Positions 8,908-20,984 of a stretch of DNA of 43,545 bases are shown here, in pieces (the first letter of the stretch is position 1; every line of letters starts with the position of its first letter). Under the pieces are notes generated by a model. That model worked only from the letters and a program-made list of their open reading frames with translations. It did no database searches and was not told where the DNA came from. The DNA is from Anaeromyces robustus (taxonomy: Eukaryota; Neocallimastigomycota; Neocallimastigomycetes; Neocallimastigales; Neocallimastigaceae): contig MCFG01000490.1 in NCBI GenBank assembly GCA_002104895.1, positions 1-43,545 on the forward strand, given 5' to 3'. The translations under genes were made by a program, and so were the position numbers.

Positions 8908-9473
8908 AATATTATATTATATTATATTATATTATATTATATTATATTATATTATATTATATTATATTATATTATATTATATTATATTATATTATATTAT
9001 ATTATATTATATTATATTATATTATATTATATTATATTATATTATATTATATTATAATATATTATATTATATTATATTATATTATATTATATTATATTAT
9101 ATATTATATTATATTATATTATATTATATTATATTATATTATATTATATTATATTATATTATATTATATTATATTATATTATATTATATTATATTATATT
9201 ATATTATATTATATTATATTATATTATATTATATTATATTATATTATATTATATTATATTATATTATATTATATTATATATTATATTATATTATATTATA
9301 TTATATTATATTATATTATATTATATTATATTATATTATATTATATTATATTATATTATATTATATTATATTATATTATATTATATTATATTATATTATA
9401 TTATATTATATTATATTATATTATATTATATATTATATTATATTATATTATATTATATTATATTATATTATAT
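8908..9473. repeat. (ATTAT)n satellite, about 565 bp
   Basis: More than 110 near-perfect units of ATTAT, with three phase slips (about 9055, 9100 and 9278). Open frames through it are periodic artefacts. The same repeat on the opposite phase ends the window (43003-43216). Confidence 0.97.
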
Positions 9474-10136
9474 TTTTAATTTATATTGAATTGTGTATTT
9501 AAAATTGATAAAATTATAAAAATTAATGGATAAAAATTTTATAAAAAATTAAATTAAATTAAATATATGAATATGTTAAAAAAAAAAGATTTATTAAAAT
9601 ATTTTAAATATTACACAAATTGTTTGTTTAGTGAAAAATAAATTTTGAATCTTGAACAAGTTTAGAAAGGTTTAATATTGATATTGAAAATAATAACCCT
9701 GGTAATAATTTTAAATAATAAATCTCATTTCTAACACGTATATTATAAAATATTTAAATATTAAGATATGATAATAAATTATATAAAAATTTTATTAATA
9801 AAATACATAATATTAGATAAAAATTTACTTATGTTTAATAATTATTATTAAATAGACTAATAGGTTGCTACACATATACAATATTGGTGGTTTTTTATCA
9901 TCATCAATTATTTAATTTATTTTTTGGGTTTTAATTCATAAATTTTTATATTAATTAAGGTTTATATTTCTATTTCATATCAAATTTTTTAATTAATAAA
10001 TATTTAATCCATTGACATAATGAATATAATAACAACAAACGAAAAATGGAAAAGAAAAGTTAAAAGATTACATCGGTCATTAAGACCTATTTTTTTTAGT
10101 TTTATTAAACGCCTTTTTTTCTTAATATAAATATAT

Positions 10137-10178
10137 TATTTTGTTTTATTTTATTTTATTTTATTTTATTTTGCTTTG

Positions 10179-10206
<28 letters not shown>
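10137..10206 (+). repeat. (TTTTA)n passing into (TTTTG)n
   Basis: About six TTTTA units followed by about seven TTTTG units with a TTTGC transition. A compound microsatellite in which a point variant has spread by slippage. Confidence 0.9.
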
Positions 10207-10209
<3 letters not shown>

Positions 10210-10592
10210 GGGAATGTACTTTTAATCTTTTTATACTTTATAATTCAAAAATCAAAAATCAAAATAAAAGAATTTATTTTTAATTCATCCAAAACTTTTG
10301 TGTAACGTGTTTATATCCTATTAATTCAACTTCTAATAATTATAAAAATTCAACTCATGATCTAATAGCTTCACTCTTTTGAATTTCTTATCTATTATCT
10401 TATTTTATTTTATTTTATTTTATATACTTGTACTTTTATATTATTATATTCCATCTTTATTTTATTTTATATACTTGTGTTTAGATTATTAACAATAAAT
10501 AAATCAATAAATAAATGATATATGATGATGCATAATAGTATGTATTATTTAAAGAAAATTAAAATAAATATGAAATTAATAATTTAATGTTA

Positions 10593-10655
10593 CTTTTTTA
10601 CTTTAATAGTAATATAAAATTATTTTAATATTACTATTAAAATAAAGTAAAAAAT
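10593..10655. repeat. Imperfect stem-loop followed by poly-A
   Basis: The segments 'tttttactttaatagtaata' and 'ttactattaaaataaagtaa' are near reverse complements and form a stem of about 25 bp. An A40 run follows at 10665-10704. It could be the remnant of an inverted-repeat element with an A tail. Confidence 0.6.
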
Positions 10656-10662
10656 TAAAGAA

Positions 10663-10664
<2 letters not shown>

Positions 10665-10704
<40 letters not shown>
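10665..10704 (+). repeat. Poly-A run (A40)
   Basis: Uninterrupted homopolymer of about 40 A. Confidence 0.95.
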
Positions 10705-10706
<2 letters not shown>

Positions 10707-11099
10707 TAAAAAAAAAATAAAAGAAAAAAAAATTAAAATTTTAATTATAATAAATGTATTATCAATTAGAAATAAGTGAGTCCAATAAAAAAAGACACCA
10801 AATAATTGTAAACCGAGAATATAAATTTAATTTATGGTATAAAACAAATGATACAAAAGTATTCTAAATAATAATATCTTTGATATTTTTTTTAAAAAAA
10901 AAAACATTGAAATAAATCTTTAAAAATTAAATATTATTATTATTATTTTTACAAATAATATTAAAATATATCTTTATAAATTAAATATTACTTTTATATT
11001 ACTTTTATTAAAAATTTATTGCTAGAAAAATATGCTTTGAAATATTCAACTAAATGAATCACATTTTAATAATAATATACGTAAATAATTGAAATTAGT

Positions 11100-11165
11100 G
11101 GCGTATATATTTTTACATAATTTATGTTGATTTTACATAGATTATATCGTAATGCACCACATCGA
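11100..11165 (-). repeat. End of a MITE-like repeat family
   Basis: Reverse complement reads gatgtggtgcattacgatat, then aatctatgtaaaatcaacat. This parallels the right end of the inverted-repeat element at 40938-41103 (gatgtggtacattttgacat...). No matching second end was found nearby, so this is a single-ended fragment. Confidence 0.5.
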
Positions 11166-11702
11166 TTTTCAAATATTAGAGAATTAAATACAGATGATTA
11201 CAATTCATTTAGATATAGAAAATCTTATTTATTGTTTATATATTCTATTATATGTTTAATATTTAATTATATTAAATATTTATTTTTATATGAAAGTATA
11301 AATTGGTAAGAAATTAAAAATCTTATTTATTGTTTATATATTCTATTATATGTTTACTATTTAATAGATAAGAAATTTTCTAAATTATTCAAGAGAGAAT
11401 TTTTAGATAGAAATAATAGAAATAATAGCAATATTATTATTCTTATTATAATTCAAATAAATAAAATTTAATAACACAAAATTTAAAAAAAATTATAAAA
11501 AACCTAATATCCTGTTATATCATTATATACATTATATATTAAAATAAAATTATAATAAATGTCATTTATTAAAATTTAAATTAAAAAAAAAAAAAGCTTA
11601 TTTGTTATTAAATAATAATAATATATTATAATAATATAATAATATTAATATTTTATAGAGTGAAATTTATTAATTTATTTAGGAATATTTTGCTAAATGT
11701 AT

Positions 11703-11725
11703 TACAATGATTAGTAATCATTGTA
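11703..11725. repeat. Perfect 11-bp inverted repeat
   Basis: TACAATGATTA, one G, then TAATCATTGTA. Possible regulatory palindrome or chance hairpin about 315 bp upstream of the AAA-ATPase-like gene. Confidence 0.7.
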
Positions 11726-11946
11726 CAAATAAATTTTTTTTTTTTTTTAATACGATTTAAAACATAAATTTTCAATTAAAATAATAATATTTATTTCAAT
11801 ATTATTTAATATATAAATTAAATTATGACAAAAAATTTTAAATGAGAATAAATTTTAATATTATAATAATTATTCAAGCAATTAATATTTATTTTTAAAA
11901 AGTTAATTCTTTAAAAATATATTTAACTTTTTATTTTATTATTCAT

Positions 11947-11970
11947 AATGTTATAACATGTTATAACATT
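11947..11970. promoter_or_regulatory. Perfect 24-bp palindrome upstream of the AAA-ATPase-like gene
   Basis: Positions 11947-11970 read the same on both strands and consist of two palindromic TGTTATAACA decamers side by side. It lies about 70 bp before the ATG at 12040, a plausible place for a dimeric regulator site. No regulator is known for it. Confidence 0.4.
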
Positions 11971-12039
11971 TTTGATCTTATTTTTTTTTTTTAAAGCATA
12001 TTATTTATATATATTAATTAAATATATAAATATATAATT

Positions 12040-13760
12040 ATGGAAAATGAAATATTTAATCCTGGTTCAGAGAGTTATAAAAGAGTTATAAATTCCGAAG
12101 TATATGTGGATAAAACAGAATTAATATTAGAAATAAACAAAAGAATTTTTACCACAGAAAGTTATATATGTAATTCAAGACCTAGACGTTTTGGAAAAAC
12201 GGTAACTGCTGATATGCTTACTGCATATTACAGTTATTCCAAAATAAAAACGGATATTTTTAATGATAAAAAAATTGCTAAAATTAAAGAATGGAATAAA
12301 TATTTAAATGAATTTAACGTTATTAAATTAAATATGTTTAATTATTTTTTTAATTGTAACATAGAAGAAGGCATTAAAAAAATACAAAAAAAAATTATAC
12401 GTGAAGTTAAAGGTACTATACTAGATTTAGAATTCAGTAATGAAAATAATATAAAAAGAATAATTAGAGATATAAAAAACTATACAAACCGATATATTAT
12501 TTTAATTATTGATGAATGGGATTGTGTTTTAAGAATGAGAAAAAATGTGGAATCTCAAAAAGAATATTTAAATTTTTTGAATAGTTTTATAAAAGATAAT
12601 AAATATATAGCACTAGCTTACATGACCGGTATTTTACCTATAAAGAAATGTGGTGAAAATTCATGTCTTAATAATTTTGATGAATATTCAATGGTTTCTC
12701 CAGGATGGACGGCAAAATATGTTGGTTTTACAGAAGATGAAGTTAAATTGTTATGTGAAAGATTAATTAATAATCAACAACCTGGAAATACACTGAAAGA
12801 AGAATCTAATAAGAGAAGAAAAATTGATGAAAATAATAAGAAAGAAAAAGAAAATAAATATGATATCGAAGAATTAATTCATAAAAATGAATTGAAATTT
12901 ATTAATATTAAAAATTGGTATAATGGTTATCAATTAAAAGATTCAAAAACAAACAAAGTATATGAAATTTATACACCATTATCAGTTGTAAATACATTTA
13001 AATTTGGAAAAATTGATAATTATTGGAATAAAAGTGAAACATATGGATTATTAAAAGAATACATTAATAAAAATTATTTTGGATTAAAGCAAGATATTAT
13101 TAAATTAAAAGAAGGAAAAGAAATTAAAATAAATATAAAAACATATCAAAATGACATGACATCATTTGATCATAAAGATGATATTTTAACAATGCTTGTT
13201 CATTTAGGTTATTTGAGTTATGATGTTGATACAGAAAAAGTATGTATACCTAATGAAGAAGTTTTAGAAGAATTTAAAACTTCTACTGATAATTCTACTA
13301 ATTCCGGTGATTGGAAAGCTGTGGAAAGAAAATTACAAAAATCCAAAAATCTTTTGGAAGCAATAAAGAATTGTAATGAAAAGGAAGTTGCAGAATTAAT
13401 AGAAGATTTTCATAATGAAGTAGATAATAAATCTTATAATACTGAAGATGGTTTGAGATTTACAGTTTTGCTAGCTTTTTATGTATCAGATGAATACTAC
13501 AAGGAAAAGGATATATTGATGTAGCGTATATTCCAATTAATATTCCATCTGATTATCCCGCCTTAATTATCGAATTGAAATATGGTAAAGATGTAAAAAC
13601 AGCTCTAGAACAAATAAAAAAAAGAAAGTATGCTCAAAAATTTGAACGTTATCAAGATAATATGCTATTAATTGGTATAAATTATGATAAAGAGGTTAAA
13701 AATTATAGTAAAAATTTCAAACATCATACATGTAAAATTGAAAATTTTGAAAAAAAATAG
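12040..13760 (+). CDS. AAA-ATPase-like / PD-(D/E)XK nuclease superfamily protein
   Basis: Start at ATG 12040 (MENEIFNPGSESYKRV). Residues 10-50 are the usual 'VDKTELI' lead-in. The Walker A variant RPRRFGKT is at 47-54 and Walker B YIILIIDEWD at 152-161; both are hallmarks of the AAA-ATPase_like domain (PF09820). A Lys/Glu-rich insert (about 250-285) and an 'IKNWYNGYQL' segment follow. The C-terminus carries the PD-(D/E)XK module often paired with it (DUF1703): an Asp in GYIDVAYIP and the ELK triad end in ALIIELKYGKD. A missing A in an A4 run near 13505 breaks the frame at 13524, just before the nuclease Asp, and coding resumes to 13760. The full length of about 570 residues is normal for the family, which is very numerous in gut fungi. 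Cellular role unknown; a selfish or defence function is often supposed. Confidence 0.85.
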
Positions 13761-14390
13761 AAATATGAATGATAACTACAATCATTAATATATTTTAAGC
13801 ATGAAATAATTAATAATTCTATAAAATTAATAATTCTATAATATACAATATAAAAGATTATTTTTATATAAAAAAAAATAATTAAAAAATAAAACAAATG
13901 TATTTTTTTATATTCATTAAATAAAAAAAAAAAAAAAATAAAAAAAAAAAAAAAAACATCACAGACATTTCAATAAATAACATTTAAGAACCATTAAAAA
14001 ATAATATAATATAAATCTTTGTTTTAATATTAATGTTTTTAGAAAAAGTTCAATTTAATTTTAAAGTTTTAAAAAAAAAAATACAATTTCAAAAATGTTT
14101 TATCCATTTGTGATGAAATTTTTCTCTTAAACCAATTCATCAAAATGACAATTAATATATAGAATTTTTCTATTTGACTTGGAGTTTGAAAATTGTGAGT
14201 TTTAGAGATAAAATATGAGGAGTGACGTTATTAAAAAATTTCATGTTTTTTTTTTTTTATTTTTCCTACAATCTCATTTTATTTACAACTGTTGTAACAG
14301 AAATTTCAATTGTTTAAAGATTAATTATAATATTTATATTAAAATGTCAAAATTTATAATGTAATATATTTAAATATTTTTAATAATAAA
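13761..14390. other. AT-rich intergenic stretch
   Basis: No gene seen. Downstream of the AAA-ATPase-like gene. Contains A15-A16 runs at about 13925-13956. Confidence 0.65.
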
Positions 14391-14952
14391 AGCCTTGACC
14401 AAATATACATCAAATAACGTCAATGAAATTTGTAAATTAATTTGAAAATTTAAATTTTTTGAGAAAATTTATTGAGAAATCCTATGTTGATATCTATTTA
14501 ATATTGTAGTAATATAGTCAATGTATTATATTCTTTTTAAAATAATATTTATTTTTAAAACATACGTATTTATTTTTTTTAATATATATATTTACAATGT
14601 GGTGCATTTCGCAAAATGTATTAAAATTTTCAATAGGTCACATTAAATTATAATTATATTGTAATAATAAGAAATAAATAAATAAATAAATAAATTGTAA
14701 ATTAAATAAATAATTGTAATTATTAATTAAAATATAAATATATAAAATTGTCATGATAAAAACATTTAATCATTTGCGTAGCAATTTTTGTGTTATTTTT
14801 AATATTATTATTAAAAATAAATAAAAATATTATTAACATATTATTCTTGAAAAACCTTTTCTCCTATCTTAAAAATAGAATAGAGAGAGTAATTCAATAG
14901 GATTTTAAAATAAAAATTTATAAAAATACAAATAACAAATAAATATATAAAT
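14391..14952 (+). repeat. Direct repeat R1, copy 1 (about 560 bp)
   Basis: Closely matches 16966-17530 in the same orientation, with shared blocks such as tgagaaaatttattgagaaa, atttcgcaaaatgtattaaa and attcttgaaaaaccttttct. The copies differ by many substitutions and small indels. It contains the AATGTGGTGCATTTCGC motif (14596-14612). The pair flanks the GC-rich fragment at 15382-16370. They could be old LTRs or two copies of a separate repeat. Confidence 0.8.
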
Positions 14953-15381
14953 TAAATATTATTTTTGTTTGTAAAAGCATTTTAATATAATTTTAAACTA
15001 ATAACTATTTATTATATTAATAATTATTTTTTATTTTTTTTTTTTCAATTTTTATTTACTTTTTATTTATTTTTATTTTATATTATATTTTTTTTAGTCA
15101 TAAATTTTTTATTTTATTTAATTTTTTATTATTATTTTATTTAATTAATAAATTAATGTATTTTATAAAATTTAATATTTTATTAAGAAAAAGATTTTTA
15201 TCACACTTTATTTATAATAACACTTTTTATAATAACTAATATTTTATTTACTATTGTATTTATCTCCTTTATCTTTATTTAATACTAATATTTTCTATTT
15301 ATCCATTCTTTTATTTAATATAATTTTAATTTTTTTATTATGTATTTTTTTTTCTTTTTTTTTTTATGTAAATTTTAAATA

Positions 15382-15990
15382 TTAAAGAAATTCAAGGGCA
15401 TCCCGCATTACCACATCTCCTCCAGCAATCCTTTTTGTGGTTGTGTCTGGCCTAGCATTATCTTCTTTCTCATTTATTTCTTTCCTGGTTATAATTGGTG
15501 GAGGAATAACCTTGTAGGGTTGTTTGCTAGCACCGACAGGCTCACTCCAAGCAACCTGCTTTAACCGTAATATCTCTTCCTGTTGAGCTTGATTCATGGC
15601 TTTCAGCCTATGAACTTCCTGTTCAAGCTCAGCCTTATACATCTCATCCTGTCTTTGCCTATCTTCAAGGTAGGATTCAATGTTGTCTAATTCCTTTCCC
15701 AGACTCTCTTTTTTCCCACGATACACCTCCATTTCGTGTTGTCGGCTTTCTTCTGCCTGTTGAAGATAGTCTTCAATTTTTTCTATCTCAGCCATGCTAG
15801 CCTGGCTACTGGTTTCGTTCTTGGCAACCCTTTGCTCCATGGATTCGAACCTTTCAGCTATAGCTGGCATGAATTTTTGGAGTTCGCCTTCAATTTGGGA
15901 AAACCTCGCTTCATTTTGTGCAGTCGTCACCTAGGTTTGGTTGATGAAGGTTTCTAGCGCTTTAGTCATCTCATTACGCATATTCTCCAT
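15382..15990 (-). pseudogene. Coiled-coil, gag-like retroelement ORF fragment of high GC
   Basis: Base composition and codon use are far richer in G/C than the rest of the window. The frame starts at ATG 15990 (MENMRNEMTKALETF), hits an amber codon at 15931-15933, then runs open for 182 residues to a stop at 15382. It is almost all charged coiled coil: heptads in SQIEGELQKFMPAIAERFES, a Gln/Glu-rich helix, then a Pro-rich and basic tail (VIPPPIITRKEINEKEDNAR). Coiled-coil N-termini of this kind occur in gag proteins of Ty3/gypsy-type elements, but no zinc knuckle, protease or RT follows; AT-rich DNA resumes straight after the stop. Best read as a truncated retroelement fragment from a GC-rich source. 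Confidence 0.5.
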
Positions 15991-16370
15991 CTATTCAAAA
16001 AAAAAAAAAAGAAGAGGGACACGCAGACCCTCCCTCTCAGAGGTCTGGTGTTCCGAATCAACTAAGCGAGATCCCATAAAAATTTCATTATGGGATCTAA
16101 GAAGGACTCCAACCCGTGCCGTCACCTCATCCGTACCGCTATCATCCGCGCTCACCTCAGTGGGATCGGTCCCGTTCTGTAAGAGCGGCGGGTTTAGCCC
16201 AACAGATCATAAATAATTATTCATTACATAATTGACCAGAATATCAGTAGTTAATCAGACTTTTTCTGATTCCTAATCGTAGCTATCATCATTTTCATTT
16301 CTTCTTATAGAAATAACGTAGTAGTTCCTTTTAACAAAAAACTAAGAATAAAATAGTTGAACAATACAAC
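15991..16370 (-). mobile_element. GC-rich leader region of the retroelement fragment
   Basis: Continues the GC-rich island upstream (minus strand) of the gag-like ORF. It holds an A14 run next to the ATG and a second open stretch with acidic Ser/Asp/Thr residues. Composition falls back to AT-rich beyond about 16370. Likely the untranslated leader, or an upstream gag frame broken by the A14 run (15997-16010). Confidence 0.4.
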
Positions 16371-16608
16371 TAATGTTATTAAAAAACTATATTTTTTCAT
16401 TTTTTATATTCTTTTAATATAATATATAATTTCATTTAATATTAATATATAATTTCATTTAATATTAATATATATTATATTTTTTTTTATCTTTTTTTCT
16501 TATTATTATTTTTAAAATAAAAACCGAAAATAAAATGAAATTGGAAAAATTTATTTATAATATAATAACATTTATTTAATTTAACTTTTTTTAAAATAAA
16601 AATTTAAA

Positions 16609-16734
<126 letters not shown>

Positions 16735-16965
16735 ATAATATTAATTATTATTATAATATTATTTTATGTAAATATTATAATATTAAACTATTAGGTTAAT
16801 ATTACTTTATGTTATTATAATATCATATTATGTTATTATAATAATATTATATTATTTATTATTATATTATTATATTATATAATTATTATTATATAATATT
16901 ATGTTATTATTATAACATTATAGTATTATTAAATTATATTTACTGTTTTCTGTAATATATTGAAA

Positions 16966-17530
16966 ATATACATCAAGTAAAGTCAATGAAATTTAGAAAA
17001 TAATTTGAAAATTTAAATTTTTTGAGAAAATTTATTGAGAAATCTTATGTTGATATTTATTTAATATTGTAGTAATTTAGTCAATGTATTTTATTTTTTT
17101 TTAAAATAGTATTTATTTTTAAAACATACATTTTTATTTTTCTTTAATATATATATATAATGTGTTGTATTTCGCAAAATGTATTAAAATTTTCAATAAG
17201 TCACATTAAATTATAATTATATTATAATAAATAAGAAATAAATAAATAAATAAATAGTAAATTAAATATATAATTATAATTAATAATAAAATATCGATAT
17301 ATATAAAATTGTCATGATAAAAATATTTAATTATTTGTATAGTAACTTTTGTGTCATTTTTAATATTATTATTAAAAATAAATAAAAATATTATAAAAAT
17401 ATTATTCTTGAAAAACCTATTTTCCTATCTTAAAAATAGAATTGAGAGAGTTATTCAATAAGATTTTTAAAATAAAAAAAATTTATTAATAAATATTTAA
17501 TGGATAAAATATACAAATAAAATATATATA
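16966..17530 (+). repeat. Direct repeat R1, copy 2 (about 560 bp)
   Basis: Second copy of the 14391-14952 repeat, same orientation, about 2.6 kb apart. It carries the variant ATGTGTTGTATTTCGC (17160-17174) of the conserved motif. Confidence 0.8.
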
Positions 17531-17539
17531 TATATTTTT

Positions 17540-17688
17540 AACGGCCAGATCCAATTATCCCCATAACTTAATATGGAACTCTTTAAGATATCCGATCTAT
17601 ACTCCTAACCATATAGGCGGTTATGTCCTTTCTGGACTGTCTTACTGATTTTGGATTCAGCATTGACGCTCCACACCGTATGATAAAT
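17540..17688. other. 150-bp GC-rich island of unknown nature
   Basis: Sharp edges against A/T flanks (starts acggccagatccaattatcc, ends ccacaccgtatgat). It contains every base in balance and no open frame beyond 30 codons. I see no tRNA cloverleaf and no box A/B. It directly follows repeat R1 copy 2, so it may be a leftover piece (for example an LTR end) of the GC-rich retroelement. Confidence 0.5.
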
Positions 17689-20640
17689 ATAAAAAATCAA
17701 TAAATAATTAAATAATAAATTATTAAAATTTAAAAAAAAAGTAAAATAAAGAATTCTTTTTTATTTTATTTTAGAAAAGTTTAATAATTATTAAAAATTA
17801 CAAATATAAATTAAAAAATAAATAATTTAATATTAATATTTGTTTTTTTTTTTATATATTATACTAAAATTTATTATTATGTATTATACATTTATATTAA
17901 TACATTATATTTACATATTTATATAATATTTCATTATATTGCATAGTTCAAAAATATTTTTTTTATATAGAATAGAAATCTTGAAAATATTCTGGATATT
18001 TATAAAATAATTTTATTAATATAAATAATTTAAATAATTATCTTTATTACCACGAATTTTTATATTATAACCAGGTTTATTGGAATAATGAGAAGATTGA
18101 CCACCAATAGAAAAAGTTATCTTATTAGAAAAAAATTTTTTTTCATTATTATTTATATTTTTTTTTTAATTTTTTTAAAAAAAATTTTTTTTATTAATAA
18201 TAAAAACAATCAATAATCAATATAGTTAATCGATTTTAATAATGAAATATATAATTATTTAAATTATCTATATTAGTAAAATTTTAAAACATATTATTAT
18301 TCATAAATTATTATACATATATTATTATTTGATATGAAAAAATATATATATTATTATTCATACAATATTATACACACATTATTACTTGATATAAAAAAAA
18401 CATTACTTAACAAATTAATTTCAACCTCCAAAGTATATTTTTAGTTTTAAATTCAAATAATTCTTCTGAAGAAACATAGTTTAAAAATAATTATTAAATA
18501 ATTTATATAAAGATTAATGAGCAAATTTAAAGAAGTGATTGCAATAGCAAGAATATAAATATCAAAATTAAAACTATAAATGATTAACATTTTTAATAAT
18601 ATAAAATTTAATTATTAATGATAATAAAATGTTTTTTATTTATATATTTTTAAATCTTTATTTCTGTTTTAAAAAAATAATAAATTTTTTTAAAAAAATA
18701 TAATTCTTTATTATTGATTATATTTTTATTCTTCGAACATTTATAGGTTATATATAATAATTATAATGATTTGTTATTCAATAAAAAATAACATTCATAT
18801 ATTATTTTTTTTTGAAAAATATTGTTATTTTAATTAAAAATAACTATTATATTTTTTTCATTTCTATTTTATTTATAATTATTTTTTATTTTTATTTTTA
18901 TTTTTTTTTCTGTAATGATAAGCTCTCTACATTATGAAAAAATACTAAATAATAAGAATTTTTACAAATATTTTAAAAAATATGTAATAAATTATTATTA
19001 TATAATTTTTATTTAAATTTATTTATAATAGAGTAATATAATATAAAATAATATAAAATAATATAAAATAATATAAAATAATATAAAATAATAATATGAT
19101 ATAATATAAAAAAATAATAATCATTATTATAAACAATTCATAGTGATTTATTTAAAATTATAATTTTATTTAATAAAATTTCATTTATTTTTTTTTGTTT
19201 TAAAATTATAAAACAATTTTAATTTTAAATTTGACCAAAATAAAAAAAAAAAAATTTTTTTTTAATTTGTGTAACATTTTCGAAATAAATTAAAAAAAAA
19301 TTTTTTTTTAAATAAAAAATTAATTATTATTTTTATTATTATTATTATTATTATTATTTTTTTTTTTTATATTATTTAATAAATCTAAAAAAATATTTTT
19401 TTTTATATTTAATCTATTCTAAATTTCTATAGATTTTAGATTTAAATTGTTTTTTGGAGTAACAACAACAACCCATAAATAAATATAGAATTAAATATAA
19501 ATTGTTTTTAATATATTTAAAATTTATATAATTTATATATCCATTTTATATATAAAAGTTATATTCATTTTTTATTTTTTATTTTTTTTATTTTTTTTAT
19601 TTATAAGATTTTATTAATAAAATTATGATATTTATAATTCATATAATGTATACATTATGTAATAACAGTGATATTTAACATTTAAATAATAATAGTATTA
19701 AAATTATTTTATGTTTATTTACACCATGAAAATAAATTAAATATTTTTATAATATTAGAACATATTAAATTATTATATAATAATAATATTTTAACATAGA
19801 GTAAATTGAAATATGTTTTACACTTTTAATATTTGCATTTATTAAGATATTTTATTATTATTATTATTATATAATAATTTAATTACTAAATATATATTAA
19901 TTAAGAAAATTCATTTATTTCATATCAAACTTAATTTTAATTATATTTTATTTATTATTAAACATTTTTTTATACACAAAAAAAAATAATTAATCACTTT
20001 ATTAAAATTCTCATTTTTTTTTTTGACTTAACTTTTTGATTAAAATATTATAAAAAGTAAAATTCATACAAAACAATTAATTATTAAAAGAGTTTATTGT
20101 ATATAAGAATTCTTAGTATGGAATTATTAAAATACGAAAATTATTATAAAATTAAAAGTATTATATATTTATAATACGGATTATATTTAAATACAATAAT
20201 CAATAATTTAATTAGCTTTTGCTTTTTTAAAACAAAATTTATCTATTTATTTAATTATATATTAATAACCGTTTTATTTAATAAGTTATATATTAATAAT
20301 CAATTTTATTAATAAAAATTATATATTAATAATTATTATATGCCTATAGATTTTATAGATAGTATTATTTTTTTAAATGATTTATAAATAAGACAATTTT
20401 TCATTAATATTTTTTAAAAAGTAATATATAAAATTATAAAATTTTTATTTATATATATATATATTTTTTACATAAACAATAATTAATAATTATAATTATT
20501 AATAACAGAATTTCAGAATTATTATAAAATATAAACTAATGATTATTATATGAATAAATATAGTGTAATAGATTTAAAAATTAATTAAATTATACAGTTT
20601 AGTTATAACTATTCTAAGTATAGAAACTTTTAAGAATAAT
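17689..20640. other. Long AT-rich gene-free region
   Basis: About 3 kb of A/T mixture with no coding texture on either strand. Only a decamer repeat (19036-19092), an ATT run (about 19329-19360) and scattered A or T runs stand out. Confidence 0.7.
19036..19092 (+). repeat. ATATAAAATA decamer tandem repeat
   Basis: About five uninterrupted 10-bp units. Confidence 0.9.
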
Positions 20641-20957
20641 TTCTTAATTAAAATAAATAAAAATATAGAATTTCAATAAAAAATTTCTTAATTAAAATAG
20701 ATAAAAATATATAGAAATTTCAATAAAAAATTTCTTAATTAAAATAGATAAAAATATATAGAAATTTCAATAAAAAATTTCTTAATTAAAATAGATAAAA
20801 ATATATAGAAATTTCAATAAAAAATTTCTTAATTAAAATAGATAAAAATATATAGAAATTTCAATAAAAAATTTCTTAATTAAAATAAATAAAAATATAG
20901 AAATTTCAATAAAAATTTCTTAAAAATTTCAATAAAAAATTTCTTAATTAAAATAGA
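20641..20957 (+). repeat. 47-bp minisatellite upstream of the NRPS fragment
   Basis: Between six and seven units built from ttcttaattaaaatagataa plus aaatatatagaaatttcaat and A-rich filler. The middle units are identical with a period of 47. It ends about 28 bp before the NRPS ATG, so it either replaced the natural 5' end of the gene or forms its promoter region. Confidence 0.92.
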
Positions 20958-20984
20958 TAAATTTATAAATTGAATTATTTTAAA

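Larger units (their letters stand above)
9474..12039. other. Non-coding AT-rich region with microsatellites and palindromes
   Basis: No supportable gene in 2.5 kb. It holds pentanucleotide runs (10137-10206), a stem-loop (about 10593-10655), an A40 run (10665-10704), a transposon-end-like repeat (11100-11165) and two palindromes (11703-11725, 11947-11970). The rest is A/T mixture. Confidence 0.7.

Noticed and set aside
8815-9057. Open frame ending in Ile-Leu-Tyr repeats
   Set aside because: Produced by the (ATTAT)n satellite; no independent coding signal. The same holds for 43000-43257.
11124-11309. 61-codon frame
   Set aside because: Lies on a repeat end, has no family likeness and is within chance length.
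15736-16216. Plus-strand frames across the GC-rich island
   Set aside because: The minus-strand coiled-coil frame is longer and has protein-like heptads; the plus frames are shadows.
17540-17688. tRNA or small RNA gene
   Set aside because: No cloverleaf, no TTCGA-type T-loop and no acceptor pairing could be made by eye.
20641-20957. Regular repeat considered as a CRISPR array
   Set aside because: Units are contiguous 47-bp copies without unique spacers, and the genome is eukaryotic; 38050-38325 fails for the same reason.
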